Part shown: piece after piece, positions 23,379-32,860 of the stretch
How positions within the stretch are numbered: position 1 is the first letter of the stretch
Layout of the letters: each line of letters opens with the position of its first letter
Assembly (NCBI GenBank): GCA_942486035.1
Contig: CALNXK010000006.1
Coordinates: forward strand, 3,742,501 to 3,806,500
DNA: 64,000 nt
DNA from: Porites lobata
Lineage: Eukaryota; Cnidaria; Anthozoa; Scleractinia; Poritidae
Direction of reading: 5' to 3'
Position numbers and translations under genes: made by a program
Notes under the pieces: generated by a model
The model's input: the letters and a program-made list of their open reading frames with translations, nothing else
Told to the model about the DNA's origin: nothing
Database searches by the model: none

Positions 23379-23711
23379 TTAATGGTTGAAGTATTCCATC
23401 AGCCTCGGTAAACTCTTTTTCTTAATGGTCTTTGACCAACCTGAATTGGGGGTGCGATTTAAGACTTGGAGGTGCTCTGTAACTGTAGTGGGAAGTTTGC
23501 TGGGATTTCCACTTCCAGAAATCTGAAACTGTCTCCTACACTCGGGACACGTAATTTTTCCATGGACGCCGCTCGTTCGTTGAATTCCGTTCAGGCAATG
23601 AAGACAGAAACTTTGCAAACAAGGCAACTGCTTTGGATCAGTGAATGCACACATGCACACAGAGCAGGATACGTCATCATGAAGATTGGCCAGCAAGGTC
23701 TTGATATCCAT
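23379..23711 (-). pseudogene. RING-only TRIM stub fused to LIG3 3' flank
   Basis: Short open frame of 110 codons from the ATG at 23711. It keeps the TRIM N-terminus through the RING up to SGSGNPSKLPTT, then switches to VTEHLQVLNRTPNSGW..., which is not TRIM: the same sequence follows the LIG3 stop in other units (near 12845-12900 and 53280-53330). The frame stays open for about 35 residues past the junction. B-boxes, coiled coil and propeller are missing. One zinc ligand is lost: the motif PCLHSFC of other copies is PCLQSFC here, so the ring His is Gln. It retains the CCAAT block upstream, so expression is possible; E3 activity is doubtful. Most likely a recombination remnant. Confidence 0.75.
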
Positions 23712-23837
23712 AGACAAGATGGGAAACAAGGTTACTTTTCAAAAAGTTTGGCCTAGTTGTTGACGAACAAGGGAATGGCTTTGCTAATGAACAATGATGT
23801 CTTGTCTTGTGACCCAGACTAAACCGGCTCTGTAATA

Positions 23838-23873
23838 TTAACCAATCAAATAGAGTTTCTTAACATGTTTTGA
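23838..23873 (-). promoter_or_regulatory. CCAAT-containing upstream block, RING stub
   Basis: CCAAT at 23842-23846, 131 bases before the stub ATG; the following tcaaatagagtttctt core is preserved. Confidence 0.35.
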
Positions 23874-24761
23874 TATTTTGACGCAGGAGAAACATCCTGT
23901 ATTTCCGAGAATTGTTAATCAGCTTTGTAGTATAGGTATTGAACCTGCTGTCAAGGGTTTCCGCGCGAGGTCGTCGCCAAGAAAGTATGTAGAAGCGAGG
24001 GCAAAAAAGAGTAATGAAGAATCTTTCTCTCCCTGAATCGTTCGGACAAATTTGCTTAGGAGGCTAAAGCATTGACTATTGAAATTTTTTAGTATTTGTG
24101 TACATTCAACTATAGCCTACGTGAAGCCGCACCCTCCCCTACACGAAGGCACACTGAACACATGAACACACGCCTACAATCCTTGGATAGAGTTTCCTGA
24201 CATGTCTTGATGGTGTGACGGAAGAATAAATAACATCCTGTATTTCCGAGAATTGTTAATCAGCTCTTTGAAAGAGCTTTCTCTCCCTAAAATTCGTTCG
24301 GAAAAATTGCTACGCAGGCTATAAAAGAATGGACAACTGAAATGTTTTGAATATTTGTGAACACCAGAACACTCAGAGCGTTACACACGCGTTTAATTCT
24401 TGGACAGATATTAACTGGGAAAGAAAGTCCTCGTTGGCCGAAAATCAGAAGCAAAAAAGCCACACGAAAGACAAAACGCACCATTACCCCGTCTTTTTTT
24501 TTTTTACAGGATGGAGGACGGATTTATTTTCCATCGAATTTTGCCCAAAATAGTGCTCGTTAATCTGAGTGTTTTCAGCAAATACATTAATCAACCTTCG
24601 GTCAAGTCTCCTTGATACTGCGCAACAAAATCCTTCAGAAACAAACAAAGGTAGTTGCAGAAAATTTTTACTAATTCTTAAGCTTCTGTGGGCCTTTTGG
24701 CCAAGCTTAGACTTCCAGTCACAGAGGGGTTGAAGCACATCTAATCAAATCACATCTCCTG
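23874..24761. other. Two partial copies of the TRIM upstream region
   Basis: No gene. The gagaattgttaatcagctc motif found upstream of TRIM genes occurs twice here (near 23907 and 24250), with cacacgcgt repeats (near 24165 and 24383), so an upstream segment appears duplicated in tandem before the LIG3 fragment begins. Confidence 0.4.
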
Positions 24762-24892
24762 TAGTCTGTGAACAGGCCTTTAGTCGAGCGGGGAACTGGG
24801 GAGAGGGAAAAGCGAAAAGGCCTCTTTCCCTTTTTCTCTTCCCTCTCCTCGCGATTTTTTTTCCCCCAAACAGAGAGCCTGCTCACAGGCTA
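24762..24892. mobile_element. MITE, TAGTCTGTGAACAGGC termini with 9-bp duplication
   Basis: 131-base element, inverted ends tagtctgtgaacaggc and gcctgctcacaggcta, flanked by the direct repeat catctcctg at 24753-24761 and 24893-24901. The right-hand copy of the repeat belongs to the start of the LIG3 linker exon, so the element inserted at that exon's edge. Confidence 0.8.
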
Positions 24893-26617
24893 CATCTCCT
24901 GCACTATCTTTAACAAAAAATAATGGTAGCATAGTGTCTTTACCTTTCGAAGTGTTTGATTTGAAATAGGCTAAAGCTTACCTGTGTATTTATTGTGTTG
25001 CCGGGTTTGTCTAAAATGGTGTATAAATTTGATGTCATTTCGTAGGCTGGAAAATACGGTAAAAAAACTGCCTATTTAACCTCTAAATTGGGTAACTCTA
25101 AGTTCCAAACTGATCCGAACTCAGAAAGAGGAAACTTGAGAAGGAAGAGTAACCCAATAACTCTTCGATGTCTGATGAAACGCTCAAAACTTTATTTTTG
25201 TTTCCGTTGCATGTGTACTAACACATACGTAATACTATACACCAAATTTGGCGATCTCTTTGATAAAAGCTGTTCCAGAAAGGTTCACCAGCACGAAAGT
25301 TTCTTTTCTTTACTTCATTTGTCATTTTAGTATAGAAAAAGCCAACTCACTTTTAGATACTCGTCGATTTTTGAATAAAGCATGCGGAAAAAGAGTAACA
25401 TTAATTAAATGAAAAAAGAGAAGAAGGGTAATGACAAAGCTCAGCAAGAGTTCGAATCCAGTTTTTTTTAATACAGCTCGGAATTTGATTCACGGTGAGC
25501 TCAGCCTCCTCCCCAGGCACTTCGTTTTTCCCACGGTTTCTCATAGAGGCGAGGGCGAAACGTGAGTGACTGGTGACGAAGCGCAAGGGACCAGCAGCGA
25601 GCTACTTTATCAGGTGACACATGGCCTACAATAAGGGTAGGCGCATTTTCGAACAAGCGAGCCGCGCTAAGTGTGTAGCTGCCTGTTTGTGATTGTGAAA
25701 GCAAACTAACAGCTCATTAAAACTCTGGAAATATAAATTGGTCTTCTAGCATTACTCTCTAAAAGGCAGACGCCTCTGTAGAGTAACAGTTATAAACGGT
25801 TCCAACGATCGTCTCAAAGAGTTGAGTGTAACACTATTGAACGGAGCGAATTCTAGTACGCGCTCCCAGAAAACACCTGCAGTGACCTGGTTTTGTCATT
25901 TGGACTTCACGCGCGAGGAGCCTGGGACGGTCAAAAAAGGAATTGAACAATGGGACAGTTTTGGAGAGAACACCGCTTTTATGGGCTATCGCAAGAGGCT
26001 TGCAAGGTTGCCATCACTTGTGTGAGTGGTTGATGTACTAAACTCTGCTCCTGTTATCTCCTTCGCTTTCTACAGAAACAGAAATATAAGTCAGAATGTA
26101 CTTTTCCGTCGGACGAGAGGGCTTTCCAATAACTAAGCCGTCTTGCAAGGGAATTTTTGAGGCTAGCGACCTCGCTACTCGCGGTAAAGACAATGGAACT
26201 CTCGCGCGAACTTATCATAATAAAATAAGACCAAGATCAATATGTGACGGCAATTTTCTCTCCGACATAGTCGCAAATTTCTTATTTAGGACTAGTTGTG
26301 GCCAGTGACGTTCCATTGTTAAGGAACTGATGTTCCTACTTAAGCTTTTCTTCTGATGGAAGTACGTGTTTTTTTCGAGTAGTTATGTGCATTTCAAAGT
26401 AAATTTGCTACGGTAGCCTCTTCAGTTCCACTACGACAACCTATTCAATCGGAATTGTTATAAAATTCCTCATTTTAGAGTGAAAAAACGTTGTTTGTAA
26501 AACTCATAGTAGTTGATAATTATCCAGTAATTAAGCTTGTACCTTTGGATCTGTAACAACGAAGTCAGGAACTACACTGCGATGAACACTCAGCCATGAT
26601 GAAACCTTAGAGGAGTC
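24893..26617 (-). pseudogene. LIG3: DNA ligase III 3' end, partial copy (unit 3)
   Basis: Retains an open DSSKVSSWLSVH..PDFVVTDPK exon (26617-26543, 75 bases as in the best copy, GT donor present), a truncated OB-fold end exon (KAKEITGAEFSTSTTHT, near 26074-26015, then diverging) and part of the region near the linker exon (about 24950-25130). All BRCT exons are missing: the left side is cut by the MITE at 24762 and replaced with TRIM upstream sequence and the RING stub. Non-functional as a ligase. Confidence 0.65.
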
Positions 26618-26895
26618 CTACACAAAATCGCTCATCATTTATAAATAATAATTTTAAAAATTCATTACAGCTCGTCTCTAACTATTGGACGACAAAGGCC
26701 CAAGGTATTGTAAGCGACGACCGATTAGACCCTCTATATGACCTATATGAATACCTTAAAAAAGAATAGAGAACTAGACATGGAAGAGTTAAGGTGAATC
26801 GAAACGATAACCTGACAAGTAACCATTGCTCAAGGATACCATAGGGCAAACCTGTGTGGAGAACATAAAAAGGGGACGGGAAGGGAAAAGGGGAG

Positions 26896-27200
26896 GGGAT
26901 TAAAAAGACTCCTGAATGAGGAACCCTTTATTGCTAAACAGATAAGATAAGATAAGGACAAGAGGAGAGGAGAGGGGAGGAGAGGAGAGGAGAGGGGAGG
27001 GGAGGGGATGATAGAGGGGATTAAGGAGACTCCTGCAATCAAGAACTCTATATTGCTGAACAGCTAAGATGACATAAGGACAAGAGGAGAAGGGAAGGAG
27101 AGGGGATTATAGAGGGGATTAAGGAGACCCCTGCAATGAGGAACCCTATATTGCTAAACAGATAAGATAACATAAGGACAAGAGGAGAGGGGAGGGGAGA
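26896..27200. repeat. Minisatellite, about 3 copies of a 100-110 base unit
   Basis: Three tandem imperfect copies of gattaaggagactcctgcaa ... tattgctaaacagataagat ... aggacaagaggagaggggag. Single copies of the same unit occur near 17645-17700 and 59220-59340, so the tandem expansion is local. Ends in GA-rich low complexity. Confidence 0.7.
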
Positions 27201-27435
27201 TAACCTTATCTGCTCCCATGTTCTTTCTCTCCTCTCCCCTTCATGCACTTGCTACGCAGGTTACACTTGCGTACAGCTTGTAGTACATGCCCTGGACTGA
27301 AGTGTTTATAGTACATTTAACAGATATCTACCTTTATAGAATAACTAAGATAGTACGCGCGTTCTGATTGGTTAAAAACCTATGGTTTATTGTGCTGGTA
27401 AACTCATAGAAAACTTAAAGTTATTTTATAAAAGC

Positions 27436-27552
27436 AATGGACCACCCTTTCTATGGGTTTACCGGCGTGATAACCCACTCGGGTTGTTGGGAGAACACTC
27501 ACGAGCCGAAGGGATTATCACGCCGGTCAGCCCATAGAAAGAGTGGTCTATT
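27436..27552. repeat. Imperfect palindrome (38-base arms)
   Basis: Arms 27436-27473 and 27515-27552 are near-perfect complements (aatggaccaccctttctatg against catagaaagagtggtctatt, and ccggcgtgataa against ttatcacgccgg), with a loop of about 40 bases. No coding content. Probably a foldback element; target duplication not clear. Confidence 0.7.
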
Positions 27553-27822
27553 GTCTAATAAAACTCTTTGTCGTCCGCTTTGGTCGTTTTGGGTCCATAT
27601 GGACCCATGCATATTATTCTCCCTGGACCCCTTAGGCTTTCAATTCCAGCTATTAAGATGGTAATTACCAATATCGGCGAGGATAGAGCACATGTCCACG
27701 AGTACATCATTTCGCAAATTTTGACCAATCTCAAAGCACCTGACGGCTCTGATTAAGGCTTGGTTCTTTACAAATTCCTCAGAATTTTGAAGGGGGGTGG
27801 TCAAATGTAACTTTTTTTTAAG

Positions 27823-28143
27823 ATACTGTAAAATTCCGAAAATAAGCCCCTCCATGTATAAGCCCCTCTAAATATAAGACCCCCAATCCGGTGACGCAAA
27901 AAACCCTCCGTTAAATCGCCCCATCAAATATAAGCCCCCGGGGTTTGTACTCAGAGGAAAATTGCCCTCAAATACAAAGAAAACAAAGGAAAATGGTAAA
28001 TTTACTTCCAACTATAAGGCTAGCCCAATCGATTTTGAAACGCATATTTCCCTCCGTAGACGAGCCCTTCCAAAAATAAGCCCTTCAAAAAGGGCCTTTG
28101 AAAAATATAAGCCCCGGGGCTTATTTTCGGAATTTTACCGTAT
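27823..28143. mobile_element. MITE, TACTGTAAAATTCCGAAAAT termini
   Basis: 321 bases; ends are 28-base inverted repeats with one mismatch (left begins atactgtaaaattccgaaaa, right ends ttttcggaattttaccgtat). Outermost TA on both sides would fit a TA target duplication. Interior contains several aaatataagcccc repeats and no gene. Confidence 0.8.
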
Positions 28144-29353
28144 CCCAGGTCTAATAAATTAAGGCTAATCATAACTAAGAAATCTTCAAAGTTCATTTGT
28201 TTATAAATGCATCACGTGACCAGCAATGCCCTGTTTTATCTAGAAATCCTTTCGGTCGAAATGCAAACTATGTAGAAAGCAAACGGTTTTCCTTTTGCAG
28301 GTCCAAACAGTGGCTGCCGATAGTCTTCTTGAAAAAAGATTGGTGTCCGTATTAAGGGGGTTGAATTAAGACAAAACTGTGCAAGGGCTTTTTTTCCCCC
28401 AGGGGCAAAAAATGAGGTGTCTATATTAATTAGGCGGTTGTCACCAAGCAAAAGTACCAAGCAATTTGGCAAAAATCCACTTTTCATCGTAAACCAACCA
28501 AATCTGGCCATTTAATGTAAAATCAGGTGAAAAAATCGGCAAAAGATGATTTTTCGGTTTTTTGATTAAAGAGGGGTTTGATTGTACTGTTGCCTTGCAG
28601 TCCTACAAACTGCTTAGTAGACCTATACGCGGCTCGGATGATCGCTGGACATAGCAGCGATGGTCCATTCTCCGAGAAGAGACGTAAAAATAGTGTCCTC
28701 AGTTAGTACAAGCGTGCTAAATACATTATCTTACGCTTAAATGAGGTACTGGTGCGTTTAACGTCAACACATGACGGTCTCATAAACAACGATAAATTTA
28801 AAGGAAGAAAACATTCTTCACATTTGATTATCCTTTAATGCATTTTCAACAAAACGGTATACAATTCTGTAAATATATATGTTATAATTTAACGGACCTG
28901 AAGATCCTGATGAGAAAAAAAAATGGTACTTGAGCTGAGGGCGCGGGAATAATACTTCCAAAAATACACTCGCTAACAACTAGCAACTGCTGGAAAGAAA
29001 ATGAAAGGTGTACAACGTACAAAACAATTTTGATACCAAACAATTGAACAACCTTATTAAACTACCCCTGATCGGCAATTGAATGAGACTATACGATATA
29101 TTTGAAAAAGGATTACAAAATATATTTACAATTTGAATGTCACTTCAGCTATTATTACAGCCACGATTTTATAATTTATTGCTACATTCAGAGAAAAGAC
29201 AAACTACGCGTGAGGACAACCTAATGCCCCCACCCGGCAACAAGGACAAATGCCTCACGAATTCAGGATGTTGTTCGGAAAGTTACGGTTTCTTTTTCTA
29301 GATAAAGAAGCCAATTTGAAAGTTTCAACTATAATATCACTGGAAAGGTCATA
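28144..29353. other. Degenerate MITE and 3' flank of TRIM copy 5
   Basis: 28340-28590 is a degenerate, enlarged relative of the 8096-8236 element. From about 28690 the sequence is the conserved TRIM 3' flank, with AATAAA on the minus strand at 29175-29180. No gene seen. Confidence 0.45.
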
Positions 29354-31402
29354 TTATAACTGGTCAAAAACCTGGATTCGGTTGTTCTCCTTATCACACG
29401 CAACTATCCTTCCATCACTAAGATATGTTGTAGACACTGGACACTTAAACTCTCCTCTCTCGCTACCTTCACTTCCAAACTTTGTAACAAACCTTCCACT
29501 CAGATCAAATACCTGAACTCTGTGATTCTTTTCATCACAGGCCATAAGCAATCCTTCTTTGTTAACTGACAAGTAACGGGGCTCATTAAATTCTCCATCT
29601 TTGATTCCCTGATTTCCAAATTTAGTAATAAACTTTCCCTCCAGATTATACATTTTAATGGTATGATCACCACGATCTGAGACTATAAAATATTGACCAT
29701 GTTGAATACAGTGAATGGGAGAGACCAAAGAACCTGCTCTACCAAATTTACGTAAATACTCCCCACTAGAAGAGAATATCTTGATTAATTTGTTACCTTT
29801 ATCAGCAACAGTAATATCACCGTTGCCGTTTATTGATAAACCTTGAGGGGATTCGAGCTGATTATCACGACTTTCTTGTTTACCAAACATACTAAGAAAG
29901 TTGCCATTCCGATCAAAGACTTGCACCCTGTGGTTATAACAGTCTGCCACTACAATATTGCCATGACTATCAAAAGCAGTCCCTGTAGGGAACTGGAACT
30001 CACCATTATTCTTACCCTTCCTACCAAAGGATCTTAAGTGGGTACCGTCACTACTAAACACTGAAACCCTGTTATTACCGAGCTCAGTCACAGCAATTTC
30101 ATCCTGATCATTCACTGCCACCCCATAGGGAACGTTAAGCATTCCAACAGACTCACCTTTTTGTCCAAATGACAGCACAGATCTGAAGCGCCTGGTTTCT
30201 ACCTGAGCCTTAAAAGGACTTTCACAGAAATTTGCCCCTTTATCCCCAGCATCTACTTTATTACTTTCTTTACCTTTAGTTTTTGATTGTTGCGCTTTAG
30301 CTTCGCTAAAAACAAACTCTACTTTACCTATCCCCTCGCTCATGCTCAACAGGTTAATCAGTTTTTCACTTTTAGTGAAACTAAACCGAGGAATACATTC
30401 AGTGTCGCCGTTTTCTTTGGTGCCCTGTTCCTTCAGGATTGAATCAAATGTTTCACTGAATCCCTTGATTTCAGTGCTAAAACCTCGTTTTAACAGAGTT
30501 TCAGTTTGTTCAATTGCTGATTCAATTAATTTCACTTGTTTTTCCACTTCGTCTTTTTTCTGTAAGAGACTTTCCAGTGATTTTGTCGCTTGCTTATCGA
30601 CTGCATCAAAAACATCTTGTTTTCTCTCTTCGATGATTACAATGATTTGGTCTACACAAGATTGCACTTGGCTTTTTACCTCGGCTACTTTCGATTGAAA
30701 TGCGATACTTTTTTGGTTGAATTGTTCGACTTCCTTTTGTTTTTCCAGTACTTTGTCTTTTAAAGATACTATTATTGAGCTAATCTGTGTTTTGCGCTCA
30801 TCAGTAGCTTCTTGCAAGGGCATCTTACCATGACCTTCATGAAGTGTTACAGCACAAGTGCTACAAATGGCGACTTTACAGTCCTTGCAGAAGAATTTCA
30901 GCTCTTCTTTTTCATGGTGTTTCTTCTGACAAAATGCTGGTCGCTCTAATACAGCCTTGATGTCTTGATCTTGAAAATCTTTTAGTGCTAGCGTTCTGTG
31001 TTCATTGTTAGCACGCATTATGTCATGTCCTAAAATGCATTTCTCGCACCAGAAGGAACAACACTGGAAGCAATACGAAGTCTGGGCGCTCCTTTTATAG
31101 CAGTTTCCACACTTCACTTTAGCTGTATTACACTCTTTTATTGCTAAGACATCTAGCAAGCTGTTTATTCGAAAATTGGTGGGAAGTTCGCTGGGAGTTC
31201 CACTTCCAGAAATCTGAAACTGTCTTCTGCACTCGGGGCATGTAATTTTGCCATGGACGCCGCTTGTTCGTTGAATTTCGTGTAAGCAGTGAAGACAGAA
31301 ACTGTGCAAACAAGGCAACTGCTTTGGATCAGTGAATGTACACATACACACGGAACAGGATACTTCATCATGAAGATTGTCAAGCAAGGTCTTTATATCC
31401 AT
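29354..31402 (-). CDS. TRIM-NHL protein, copy 5 (full length)
   Basis: Single-exon gene, 682 codons from the ATG at 31402. RING ligands and B-box ligands intact; B-box1 reads CGNCYKRSAQTSYC. Domain limits as in copy 3. The propeller loop set differs again: LNVPYG and TELGNN (blade 1), FQFPTG and ADCYNH (blade 2), ESPQG and DKGN (blade 3), SPIHC and DRGD (blade 4), NEPRY and DEKN (blade 5), KCPVS and DKEN (blade 6). Ends FDQL then TAA. The closest relative is copy 1 at the left edge, and the shared flanks (see 32861-35766) show the two arose by duplication of one block. No lesions; appears functional. Confidence 0.93.
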   Translation of the reverse strand: MDIKTLLDNLHDEVSCSVCMCTFTDPKQLPCLHSFCLHCLHEIQRTSGVHGKITCPECRRQFQISGSGTPSELPTNFRINSLLDVLAIKECNTAKVKCGNCYKRSAQTSYCFQCCSFWCEKCILGHDIMRANNEHRTLALKDFQDQDIKAVLERPAFCQKKHHEKEELKFFCKDCKVAICSTCAVTLHEGHGKMPLQEATDERKTQISSIIVSLKDKVLEKQKEVEQFNQKSIAFQSKVAEVKSQVQSCVDQIIVIIEERKQDVFDAVDKQATKSLESLLQKKDEVEKQVKLIESAIEQTETLLKRGFSTEIKGFSETFDSILKEQGTKENGDTECIPRFSFTKSEKLINLLSMSEGIGKVEFVFSEAKAQQSKTKGKESNKVDAGDKGANFCESPFKAQVETRRFRSVLSFGQKGESVGMLNVPYGVAVNDQDEIAVTELGNNRVSVFSSDGTHLRSFGRKGKNNGEFQFPTGTAFDSHGNIVVADCYNHRVQVFDRNGNFLSMFGKQESRDNQLESPQGLSINGNGDITVADKGNKLIKIFSSSGEYLRKFGRAGSLVSPIHCIQHGQYFIVSDRGDHTIKMYNLEGKFITKFGNQGIKDGEFNEPRYLSVNKEGLLMACDEKNHRVQVFDLSGRFVTKFGSEGSERGEFKCPVSTTYLSDGRIVACDKENNRIQVFDQL

Positions 31403-31536
31403 GGAAAAGGTCGGAAGCACGGTTACTTTTTTAAAATTTTGGCCTCTAGTTGTTGGCGATCAAGAAGCTTCAAGAGAATGGCTTTGCAAATGAACAATGA
31501 AGTCTTGTTTTGTGACCCAGACTAAACATTCTATTA

Positions 31537-31572
31537 TTAACCAATCAAATAGAGTTTCTTGACATGTTTTGG
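31537..31572 (-). promoter_or_regulatory. CCAAT-containing upstream block, copy 5
   Basis: CCAAT at 31541-31545, 139 bases before the ATG; essentially the copy 1 block. Confidence 0.4.
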
Positions 31573-31965
31573 TGGTTTGACCGAAGAATAAAAATCATCA
31601 AATGTATTTCCGAGAATTGTTAATCAGCTCTTTGAAGCATGGATAAATTGCCGGCAAGCTTTTTTCGCGCGAGGTGGTCAAGAAAGTCGAAAATAGGAAT
31701 GAAGGAGCTTTAGGTACATTAATTAATCAACCTTCGGCCAAGTCATCTCTGATATATACTGTCTAACAAAATACTCCAGAAAAAATGGCAGTTGCAGAAA
31801 ATTTTTACCATTAAAATCTTTAGTTTCTGTGGGCCTTTGGGCCATGCAAGCTTAGACTTCCAACCACAGAGGGGTTGAAGGTGCAGTGAAGTATAACAGG
31901 GACTGTTTTTCCTTAAGACCAAGGTGTGTTAACTTATAGAGTATAATTCAGCGTGCAGGTACCTT

Positions 31966-32222
31966 GAAGGTCATGTTAAGATGCCTTTTCAATTAAGAAA
32001 CTACCGAAGCACGCAAAAAAAAAGATCAGCTCCGTGATAAAATCTTTGAAAGACAAAGAACTGGAAAAACAAAAGGAAGTCGAACAATTCAACCAAAAAA
32101 CAATTTCAATCCAAAGACCGAGGTAAAATGCCAAGTGCAGTCTTGTGTAGACAAAATTATTGTGATCATCGAAGCGAGAAAACAAGATGTTTTTGAAGCG
32201 AAACTAAAGTGCAACAATCAGC
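31966..32222 (+). pseudogene. Small inverted TRIM coiled-coil fragment
   Basis: Counterpart of 2263-2791, with the same start (gaaggtcatgttaa) and end (gcgaaactaaagtgcaacaa) but a further internal deletion: the frame jumps from KQDVF directly to the SETKVQQS linker. The surrounding spacer matches the unit 1 spacer, so both descend from one fragment present before the block duplication. Confidence 0.75.
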
Positions 32223-32370
32223 ATCTGAATTGTCCGTAGTTGTCATTTTTTACGGACACCTCCGTAAAGTGCTCTCTTTCGAATAATCTTTTTTAAAAAT
32301 TTAAATTAGTACTATTATGGTACGAGTCAAAAATTGAGATGTTTTATTCTCATTTGTTTTTATCAAGTGC

Positions 32371-32452
32371 TAACCTGAGATCAAGCTCTATTTTCGTTTC
32401 CCGTTAGAGAGAATGTATGAGAACCGCTCAAATTGGGCCTGATCTCAGGTTA
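32371..32452. mobile_element. 82-bp MITE absent from the sister block
   Basis: Ends are inverted repeats taacctgagatca and tgatctcaggtta. Flanked by atcaagtgc (32362-32370) and attaagtgc (32453-32461), a 9-base duplication with one difference. The matching place in the left block (near 2930-2940) has a single uninterrupted atcaagtgc, i.e. the empty site. Confidence 0.85.
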
Positions 32453-32860
32453 ATTAAGTGCGTGTAGGGCCGGCTGCATCGGAGACTAAAACAGACTGGT
32501 CGTGCACGTTTTGATCAGCGTGCTTTCATTGTTAAACGTATAACTTTTTTTTTACTTGTTTTTGTTTGTTTTGTTTGTTTGTTTTTTTTACTTTATTAAT
32601 TTTTCTAATTTCTTGTGAGTTTAAACACGCTTGTATTTTGGGTTTCTTCCCTCTACCTTCCTTGTAATTTATTTTTTTTTCGTTTTTCCGTTTTTCTTTC
32701 TTTCTTTTTAGTCTTATTTCATTTTTTGCAATTTGTCTTCTCGTTTCTAGACCGGTCTAATAAAGGCCAACAAAAATTTGTAAATAAGATCTCGGCTCTT
32801 CGCAGCCTTGTATTTTAACACAAAAAGTAAAAGTGCGCAAATTAGTTTTCATCTGCTTAC

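Noticed and set aside
29354..29380. The end of copies 5 and 9 (gaccagttata) resembles the inverted repeat of the 3.3-kb transposon
   Set aside because: It differs from other TRIM ends by two substitutions only (DKI to DQL codons), so the 11-base match is best taken as chance.
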